From positions 1 to 20,612 of the forward strand of contig CAJUGC010000017.1 in assembly GCA_910585955.1 (NCBI GenBank): a DNA stretch of 20,612 nt, read 5' to 3'. The position numbers and the translations under genes are program-made. Below are positions 1 through 6,199 of this stretch, in pieces (positions within the stretch are counted from its first letter, which is position 1; every line of letters starts with the position of its first letter). The notes beneath the pieces were generated by a model. It ran no database searches. It worked only from the letters and a program-made list of their open reading frames with translations, and was not told the DNA's origin. Origin of the DNA: an uncultured Christensenella sp. (GTDB taxonomy: Bacteria; Bacillota; Clostridia; Christensenellales; Pumilibacteraceae).

Positions 1-150
1 CAGACAGCTCCCCTTGCTAAGGGGAGCCTTTGGGTGGTGGTTTTCGCAGACAGCTCCCCTTGCTAAGGGGAGCCTTTGGGTGGTGGTTTTCGCAGACAGC
101 TTCCGGCTCGAAGCACAGCTTCTCGCCGCTCTGCGCTAAGGGGAGCCTTT
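1..150. repeat. Tandem 46-bp palindromic repeat, two exact units plus a third altered unit
   Basis: Units 1-46 and 47-92 are identical. Each contains the palindrome GCTCCCCTT-GCT-AAGGGGAGC, followed by CTTTGGGTGGTGGTTTTCG. A third unit begins at 93 with the same CAGACAGC, but at about 101-134 the left palindrome arm is replaced by some 34 unrelated bases. It rejoins the repeat at GCTAAGGGGAGCC and ends in a T run near 150. Short palindromes of this kind are interspersed in many gut Clostridia genomes (from general knowledge). The repeat may continue beyond the left edge of the window. No gene is visible here. Confidence 0.85.
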
Positions 151-169
151 TTTTAGGATAACACCCGAG

Positions 170-374
170 GGCTTAGATACGAGCGAGCCGGATAAAAGGC
201 GGTTTATTAAATGTTAGACACCCGACGGCGGAGAAACGAGCAGTTCAAGGCAAAAAAGCCGCGCACGCTTAGCCGAGCGAGCCGTATATACGGCGAAGCG
301 AACGCCACGAGCCGCAAGGCGAGTACGGGGAGTGTACTAATCCGTACATGACCCCGAGGGCGCACCCTCTTGAC
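170..374. repeat. Composite interspersed repeat, copy 1 (long spacer)
   Basis: Module A (170-242, starting GGCTTAGATACGAGCG) and module B (325-374, starting ACGGGGAGTGTACT) both recur in the second copy. Aligned by eye, module A differs at 5 of 73 positions and module B at 3 of 50. In this copy the modules are separated by 82 bp containing the perfect palindrome GCCGTATATACGGC (281-294). Reading frames across it contain stops, so it is not a conserved gene. It is a dispersed non-coding element of unknown function. Confidence 0.8.
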
Positions 375-398
375 TTTGTTTAAATGCAAAAACCAAAC

Positions 399-545
399 GG
401 CTTAGATACGAGCGAGACGTATAAAAGGCAGTTTATTAAATGTCAGGCACCCGACGGCGGAGAAACGAGCAAGACGCGGAAAGAGGGTGCGCATGACGGG
501 GAGTGTACTTTTCCGTACACGACCCCGAGGGCGCACCCTCTTGAC
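399..545. repeat. Composite interspersed repeat, copy 2 (short spacer)
   Basis: Module A (399-471) and module B (496-545) match the copy at 170-374, but here only 24 bp separate them. The short spacer carries AAGAGGGTGCGC, the inverse complement of the end of module B, so this copy forms a long hairpin that the other cannot form in the same way. It lies between the tandem palindromes and the 3' end of prs. Confidence 0.8.
481..542. other. Long nested hairpin downstream of prs
   Basis: Three nested inverted repeats are visible. The outer arms are AAGAGGGTGCGC (481-492) and GCGCACCCTCTT (531-542), the middle arms are CGGGG and CCCCG, and the inner arms are GTGTAC and GTACAC around a short loop. 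It starts about 35 bp past the prs stop in the direction of prs transcription. It could therefore end or protect that mRNA, but there is no U run as in an intrinsic terminator. Role inferred only. Confidence 0.6.
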
Positions 546-576
546 AATGTATTGCGACGTTTATACGCCGTCGGGA

Positions 577-1536
577 TTATTCGTACAGTTTGCTGACGGG
601 CAAATCCCCGTAAATGCTCTCTATCGCGTCGGCGAAAATGGACGCTACGGTAATTTCCTCTATTTTGGAACTCTTGTGCTCCTTAGGCTGCTCGATAGTG
701 TCGAGAATGAACACTTTTTCGATCACCGAATTGTTGAGCCTGTCCATTGCGGGACCGGAAAGCACTGCGTGCGTACAGCAAGCGAAAACCTGCTTTGCTC
801 CTCCCACTTCTATGAGCGCCTTTGCGCCCTGCGTGATAGTTCCCGCGGTGTCTATCATGTCGTCTACGAGAAGGCAGGTCTTGCCTTTGACGTCGCCGAC
901 AATGTTCATGACTTCCATGACGTTTGCTTTGGGACGGCGCTTGTCTACGATCGCAAGCGTAGAATTGAGCTTCTGCGCCATTTGACGCGCTCTGCCCACC
1001 GAACCGACGTCGGGAGATACGACAATGAGATTGTCATCCTTTATGAAGTTCTGCTTCATAAGAGCGCGGCACAGCACGGGTATTCCGAGAAGGTGATCGA
1101 CGGGAATGTCGAAGAATCCCTGTATCTGCGGCGCGTGAAGATCCATGGTAAGAATCCTGTCCGCGCCTGCGCCCGTGAGAAGGTCGGCAACGAGTTTAGC
1201 CGTAATGGGATCGCGCGCACGAGCTTTTCTGTCCTGGCGAGCATAGCCGAAATACGGTATGACAGCCGTAATGCGTCCCGCGCTCGCGCGACGCAGCGCG
1301 TCTATCATTACGAGCATTTCCATGAGATTGTCGTTTACGGGATACGATGTAGACTGTATGACGAATACGTCGCAACCGCGCACAGTTTCTCCGATATGTA
1401 CCGAACACTCGCCGTCGGAAAAGCGACCGACTTCCGCTTCCCCGAGCTTCATCTTAAGCTTGTCCGCAATCGCTTTTGCAAGGGGAATGTTGCTGTTGCC
1501 CGCAAAGAGCATGATCTTGCTGCCGTGTACTACCAT
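577..1536 (-). CDS. prs: Ribose-phosphate pyrophosphokinase (PRPP synthetase)
   Basis: A cytoplasmic enzyme that transfers pyrophosphate from ATP to ribose 5-phosphate. The product, PRPP, feeds purine, pyrimidine, histidine, tryptophan and NAD synthesis. The 319-residue length is standard for class I enzymes. Visible motifs are the flexible loop YARQDRK at 98-104, the signature DLHAPQIQGFFDIPVDHL at 132-149 with the metal-binding His134, and the PRPP-binding loop LLVDDMIDTAG at 222-232. The ATG has an AGGAGG about 7 bases upstream. It follows glmU by 36 bp without a terminator between them, the same glmU-prs pairing seen in Bacillus and many Clostridia, so it is probably cotranscribed from the promoter at 2680-2709. 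No residue looks missing. Confidence 0.97.
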   Translation of the reverse strand: MVVHGSKIMLFAGNSNIPLAKAIADKLKMKLGEAEVGRFSDGECSVHIGETVRGCDVFVIQSTSYPVNDNLMEMLVMIDALRRASAGRITAVIPYFGYARQDRKARARDPITAKLVADLLTGAGADRILTMDLHAPQIQGFFDIPVDHLLGIPVLCRALMKQNFIKDDNLIVVSPDVGSVGRARQMAQKLNSTLAIVDKRRPKANVMEVMNIVGDVKGKTCLLVDDMIDTAGTITQGAKALIEVGGAKQVFACCTHAVLSGPAMDRLNNSVIEKVFILDTIEQPKEHKSSKIEEITVASIFADAIESIYGDLPVSKLYE

Positions 1537-1572
1537 GTAAAACCTCCTGAAAGTAACCTATAGTGTTATATC

Positions 1573-2670
1573 CTATTCGTCGTCGCTCGTAAACTTATTG
1601 CCTTTCCACTCGGGCTTGTTGACCTGACGGGTACGAGCTATCGCAAGCGCCCCGGAAGGAACGGACTGAGTAAGAGTCGAGCCTGCCGCAATGAACGCGC
1701 CGCTTTCTATTTCGAGAGGCGCGATCAAATTCGAGTTCGAACCTATGAACACCTTATCTCCCACTCGGGACTTGAACTTGTTTTTGCCGTCGTAATTGAC
1801 GAACACGACGCCGCAACCGACGTTGCAACCCTTGCCCATTTCGCAGTCTCCCACATACGAAAGGTGCGAAACTTTGCATTTATCTCCTATGACGCTGTTC
1901 TTTATCTCGACAAAGTCGCCTATGCGGCAACCTGCGCCGATCACGCAATTGGGACGAATATATGCGAAAGGTCCGACGCTTGTGCCTTTACCGACATAAC
2001 TGCGATAAAGACGCGAAGAATCGAGCGTAGCGCCGTCGTCCACTATACAGTCCTCTATGACGTTGCCCGTCTTTACCGCGACGTTGTTTTTTATGACGGT
2101 CTTTCCGAGCAATGTGTTGTTGGGCGCAATTCTGCAGCCCGAACCGATAGTCACGTCGCTTCCTATATAGGTCGTGGACGGGTCGTCGAACTGTACTCCC
2201 GCCGCCATGTGATGAGCGAGAATTCTATTCTTCAAAATATCGGTGATGAGGCTTATTTGACGGAAATCGAACGCCGTAACGAAGTCCTCTTCGTCGAAAT
2301 AATGCGTGTCTTCCGTGTAGATCTTTTCCGCGCGCATAAGGTACGGCGTGCGCACGACGTAGCCGCGCGTAAGTTTTAAGACGTTTTTACCGGTGTCCTT
2401 AAGATGACCCACCGCATCGAGAATCGTCTTTTTGGTAATCAGCGGCGTATCCGAATAGAGAATAACAGTATAAGCCGAATCGGGATCCAAAAAACGTCCC
2501 ACAAGAGCGGGCAACGGCGTGATGTCGTTGTACGCGACAGAAGCCGTATAGCTGTCGGAAAGAGCAATCTTGACCCACTCTCCGCAGGTCTTGCCCAAAA
2601 TCTCGACGTTTGACGTGTCACCCACTTTGGGATAGGATACGTTTAGGATTATGCCCGATATCTCTTCCAT
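1573..2670 (-). CDS. glmU: GlmU-like protein: intact acetyltransferase domain, reduced uridyltransferase domain
   Basis: Normal GlmU acetylates glucosamine-1-phosphate and then uridylates it to UDP-GlcNAc. This protein has 365 residues against about 456 in E. coli. From about residue 165 it is a left-handed beta-helix acetyltransferase. Its Arg239, Lys257, His269, Tyr272, Asn292 and Lys298 match E. coli R333, K351, H363, Y366, N386 and K392 at a constant offset, so that half should work. The N-terminal half lacks the LAAGxGTRM nucleotide loop and the GVNNR segment; it keeps only an LYSDTPLI stretch (Asp74) resembling the metal-binding site. A stop codon in frame at 2689-2691 rules out a longer N-terminus. 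I chose ATG 2670; TTG 2676 is possible. Neither has a Shine-Dalgarno sequence, and the promoter lies directly upstream. It leads the prs operon. Confidence 0.85.
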   Translation of the reverse strand: MEEISGIILNVSYPKVGDTSNVEILGKTCGEWVKIALSDSYTASVAYNDITPLPALVGRFLDPDSAYTVILYSDTPLITKKTILDAVGHLKDTGKNVLKLTRGYVVRTPYLMRAEKIYTEDTHYFDEEDFVTAFDFRQISLITDILKNRILAHHMAAGVQFDDPSTTYIGSDVTIGSGCRIAPNNTLLGKTVIKNNVAVKTGNVIEDCIVDDGATLDSSRLYRSYVGKGTSVGPFAYIRPNCVIGAGCRIGDFVEIKNSVIGDKCKVSHLSYVGDCEMGKGCNVGCGVVFVNYDGKNKFKSRVGDKVFIGSNSNLIAPLEIESGAFIAAGSTLTQSVPSGALAIARTRQVNKPEWKGNKFTSDDE

Positions 2671-2679
2671 ACGCAAGAC

Positions 2680-2709
2680 ATTATAACATCATGCGGCGAG
2701 TAAAGTCAA
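2680..2709 (-). promoter_or_regulatory. Sigma-A-type promoter of glmU-prs
   Basis: On the minus strand, TTGACT (2704-2709) is followed after 18 bases by a perfect TATAAT (2680-2685). The glmU ATG begins 9 bases after the -10 box, so transcription should start within a few bases of the start codon. Confidence 0.75.
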
Positions 2710-2806
2710 ACGAATAGCCGCCGCAAAAAAACAAAAATCAAAACCGTATGTTGTCAAGATCCCGAAAAAGGCTTTTCGGAGCACACATAAAACCGTCGGC
2801 TTTAGT

Positions 2807-2843
2807 AAAAAAACGCCCGAAGCTTACACAAAACAACGGGCGC
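2807..2843 (-). terminator. Intrinsic terminator after the leucine-rich repeat gene
   Basis: On the minus strand, CGCCCG (2837-2842) pairs with CGGGCG (2814-2819) and is followed at once by seven T residues (2807-2813). It sits about 30 bp past the stop at 2874 and separates the surface-protein cassette from the glmU promoter. Confidence 0.85.
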
Positions 2844-2873
2844 TTATATTCGATCCTATTTTTATATTCTCGA

Positions 2874-5800
2874 TCAGACGCCGAGATCGAGCTGTGTAAC
2901 AGTCTTGCCTATTTCTCCGCCTATGTTTCCGCCGGCGGGTTTGCCTTCCTTTACGATCGTATTTAAAACCATCTGCGTGCCGTAACTCGTGTTTTTATTG
3001 TCGTAAAAGGTGCCTATGACTTGACCTACGCACGGCATAGCTATACTTCCGTTTCCGTATACGCCGTAGACGGTTATTTTCCCCGTGCAGGTACACGATT
3101 CTATCCTGCCGCCCGTCATTATTGCGACTATTCCGCCAATCGATTCGGTGCCTGAACTGCGAGCATATATTTCGCCTTGACTGCTCGCCAAGGAAATAAA
3201 CGAGGTATTTGCGTCGCCTTCGTTTTTACCCACTATGCCGCCTATACTGCCGTTGCCGTATATCCACGCCCTATTCGCTACGTTATAGACCGTCCCCGTG
3301 TTGTAACCCACAAGACCGCCTATGACGGCAAAACTCGAATTGCTGTCTATGCTATACGAACTTCCTTTTACGGTATAACATTTTTCTATTCTGCCGCCGT
3401 TATTGCCGCAAAGAAGTCCCGCACAGACGTCCCTGACTCCGCTTGCAACGGTTATCTTTCCATCGACGGTAAGATCAGATATTATGCCGATGTTTCCCGC
3501 AAACAACCCGTAATCGCCGCTCGATCCGACCGAAATGTTCATACCCGTAACAGTATGAGAATTGCCGCTGAAACCACCAAACAATATAGGTAGGGGCTGC
3601 CAATTTTTATAGGAGCTTAAATCGACGTCGGTCATCAATTCGTAAGTACCCGTAATCCAACCGTACTTTGTCGATTCGAAAAGCCTCATCTCGTCTAATT
3701 GCGAAGGATACCATATTTTGTACGTTTGAGAGCTCGAATCGTAACATTCGGAAAGCGTCGCTATAGAAGTTGTCGAATATATAAACAGGTCTTTCAGCTC
3801 ACTGCTTGAAAGCGTTATCGCCGACCAACCGGTTTTGATACCCTCTTTAACTTTCTTTAATTCCTCTCGGCGGTAAGTTTTGTCCGACGCCGTTATGTCA
3901 TCTATAGTAATGCTTTCCACATAGTCGCTTCCGTCGTCCATATAGCCGACGTAAGTAAAATTGTAATGTATTATTTGCCAACGAGCGTCCAAATTATCAT
4001 TGGAAGCAATATCCCAATTTGCGACGCACTTTGCCATTACGACGCCGTTTACTTCTTCGGCGGAAAAATACTGCTTGCCGTCTTTTGTAAAATATCCCGC
4101 AAATATGTAATGCTCTCTTGTAGGAGCGGAAATAAACGCCACAGGCTCCGTCGCGTCTTTATCGAGATACATTTGTGTTGTTCCGAAAGGAATATAGATC
4201 GACTGCGTGCCGCCGCTTCCGTCGCCGGGTAAAAGCGAAACCTGATATCTTATCGGAGTCCAATACGCATACAGCGTATCTATACTCAAATCCGTATACT
4301 TCACGTTCGACGGATTCAAATCGCTGTCGTAAAACATGATGCCGCCGCCGTTTCGCTCGGAATAAAAGCCTTGGAATTCATACCCCGATTTCGCAGGTAC
4401 GTCGATAGACTTCCTCTGAAAACATTCGTCATATCGAACAGTAATTTTGATCTCGGAGTTCGGATCGCCGTCATCATTTATTATTAAGGCAATCTGAATA
4501 TCTTTTTTATCCCAACAAGCATAAAGGACGCTTAAATCGTTTTCTATTTCTTCTTTTCCCCATACTTTTCCACAGTTCATTTCGCCGTCATAATATTGGA
4601 TCCCCTCCCTATCGGGAGCGGAATAATATCCGCCAAACGCAAAAGCGGCTTCGATTTCGGGTTTCGGGGCTTCAACCGAAGGCAAAGGACGTCCGTACAT
4701 CGCCTCGACGGTTTGCGTACCGCCTATTCCGCCTCGAGTATCGAGCGTCACCGTCTTCGTCTTATATTCGACGGTAGCCGCCTCGCCCAAGCCGTTGTCC
4801 CAAGTATCGAACTCGTCAACGCTTTCGGGCGGAAGATAGCTGTCGAAAACTATCTTTTGCTTCTTTGTTTCGCCCGTCATATAGTTTTCGCTTCCCCAAT
4901 CCTGAAACACACTCATTCCCATAGTCTTTACGGACGACGGAATATGTATTTCGGTCATACTGTAGCACTGCGCGAAAGCATAATCGTCGATATGAGTGAT
5001 CTTATCGGATAAAACATTCTCGCTTGCGCCGTTTTTATATCGCAACGAAGTCAAACTTATGCAATCGAGAAAGACATTCTTCGGCAGTACTTCCACGCAG
5101 TCCGGCATCGTAACGGTTTCCAACATAGGCGAACTCATAAAAACGCTTTCGGAAAGTATTTTTTCGTCGTTTTCTGTTTTTTCGAAAGCAATTTCCACGT
5201 CTATTTCCAAATTGACGCAGTTGAACATCCCCGCAAATGCGTAGTCGTTCAAACAAACCGTAAAACCGGTCTCCGACAAACGATTGTCGTATACGACAAT
5301 CAAGTCGTTTGACTCCCAATTTTCAAAAGCATAAGATTCGATTTGCTTTACGGGAGAAAGTTTGCCGTCGTCGCCTTCCTCGGAACAATAAAAGTACGGC
5401 GGATTTTCCGTTCTTGCAAAATTTACGTTACATTCCTGCGCCTGTATCAGTTTATACCCCTCGTCCGTATTCGTTTCGTCAAGCGCTTCGCATATCTGCT
5501 CGGTTCCGTAAATGATTCGACTGCCGCTTGCTCGTCCCGTAGCCCAATTCGCGTTTACTCCCGATTTCGACGCAAATTCGTCTTCCGTCATTCGTATATA
5601 GATATCGTTCGGATTGTTGCGGAACACATTACTTCCCAATGTCGCAATCGAATCGTAAACGCAGAAATAATTAAGTTTAGTACAGCCCGCAAAAGCGCTG
5701 TTTCCTATCGTTTCCACCGCCGTAGCTCCGTAGACGCGCTCCAACGCCGAGCAACCGTAAAAACCGTTTCCGCCGATTTTTCCGACCGAAAAGGGAATAT

Positions 5801-6119
5801 AAACGGTTTTTAAATTTCTACAAGACATAAAACCGTTGTCGGCTATTTCCGTCACGGGAATTCCGTCATGCACCGACGGAATAGTCATTTCCGTCCGAGT
5901 CTTGTCCGTAGCCCGAACTTTATATTCCGTTCCGTCGTTTATCAATACGAAACCCAAATAAGCTTCGTAATCGTCTCCGTCCTCGGCATAAACCTGTACG
6001 TCTTCTTGCGCAGACGCGGCAGAGACTGTTGTCATGCCTTGCGTTACGCCGAAAATCAACGCCAATGCAAACAGTGCGACAAGCACCGCTATGCAATTTC
6101 TCTTGATCGTTTTACTCAT
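2874..6119 (-). CDS. Secreted BspA-type leucine-rich repeat / InlB repeat / GLUG repeat protein
   Basis: A 1081-residue exported protein, probably a surface adhesin or host-interaction protein (inferred from repeat families). It begins with a signal peptide (basic MSKTIKR, hydrophobic core about 9-27, likely cleavage near AASAQ at 34-38). Leucine-rich repeats of the BspA/LRR_5 type span about 75-410, with repeated motifs such as IGNSAFAGCTKL and IDDYAFAQCYSM. Listeria-Bacteroides (InlB B-type) repeats cover about 450-705. The C-terminal part (about 860-1020) has GLUG-like units such as GLFAGN, GGLVGYNTG and GGIVGKNEG. No LPXTG, SLH or dockerin is seen, so attachment is unclear. The ATG at 6119 has AGGAG 8 bases upstream; an in-frame start at 6149 lies before that site and is unlikely. 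It follows the lipoprotein gene by 80 bp, probably on one transcript. Confidence 0.85.
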   Translation of the reverse strand: MSKTIKRNCIAVLVALFALALIFGVTQGMTTVSAASAQEDVQVYAEDGDDYEAYLGFVLINDGTEYKVRATDKTRTEMTIPSVHDGIPVTEIADNGFMSCRNLKTVYIPFSVGKIGGNGFYGCSALERVYGATAVETIGNSAFAGCTKLNYFCVYDSIATLGSNVFRNNPNDIYIRMTEDEFASKSGVNANWATGRASGSRIIYGTEQICEALDETNTDEGYKLIQAQECNVNFARTENPPYFYCSEEGDDGKLSPVKQIESYAFENWESNDLIVVYDNRLSETGFTVCLNDYAFAGMFNCVNLEIDVEIAFEKTENDEKILSESVFMSSPMLETVTMPDCVEVLPKNVFLDCISLTSLRYKNGASENVLSDKITHIDDYAFAQCYSMTEIHIPSSVKTMGMSVFQDWGSENYMTGETKKQKIVFDSYLPPESVDEFDTWDNGLGEAATVEYKTKTVTLDTRGGIGGTQTVEAMYGRPLPSVEAPKPEIEAAFAFGGYYSAPDREGIQYYDGEMNCGKVWGKEEIENDLSVLYACWDKKDIQIALIINDDGDPNSEIKITVRYDECFQRKSIDVPAKSGYEFQGFYSERNGGGIMFYDSDLNPSNVKYTDLSIDTLYAYWTPIRYQVSLLPGDGSGGTQSIYIPFGTTQMYLDKDATEPVAFISAPTREHYIFAGYFTKDGKQYFSAEEVNGVVMAKCVANWDIASNDNLDARWQIIHYNFTYVGYMDDGSDYVESITIDDITASDKTYRREELKKVKEGIKTGWSAITLSSSELKDLFIYSTTSIATLSECYDSSSQTYKIWYPSQLDEMRLFESTKYGWITGTYELMTDVDLSSYKNWQPLPILFGGFSGNSHTVTGMNISVGSSGDYGLFAGNIGIISDLTVDGKITVASGVRDVCAGLLCGNNGGRIEKCYTVKGSSYSIDSNSSFAVIGGLVGYNTGTVYNVANRAWIYGNGSIGGIVGKNEGDANTSFISLASSQGEIYARSSGTESIGGIVAIMTGGRIESCTCTGKITVYGVYGNGSIAMPCVGQVIGTFYDNKNTSYGTQMVLNTIVKEGKPAGGNIGGEIGKTVTQLDLGV

Positions 6120-6199
6120 AATCAGATCTCCTTTTGTGTTTAATCTCACTTTAATCTGCCGTTGTCTTTTTACTTACTACAAATAAATCCACATATTTT

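Noticed and set aside
1..92. Tandem repeats as a CRISPR array
   Set aside because: The two units are directly adjacent with no unique spacers, and no cas genes are present.
384..596. A 70-residue plus-strand ORF within the composite repeat
   Set aside because: It lies over the second repeat copy; the matching frame of the first copy has stops, so there is no sign of coding selection.
487..1563. Long plus-strand ORF opposite prs
   Set aside because: It is antisense to a clear prs gene and its sequence has no recognisable domain; it reflects codon bias.
2762..2779. Hairpin CCGAAAA-AGGC-TTTTCGG as a second terminator
   Set aside because: No U run follows on either strand; the stronger terminator is at 2807-2843.
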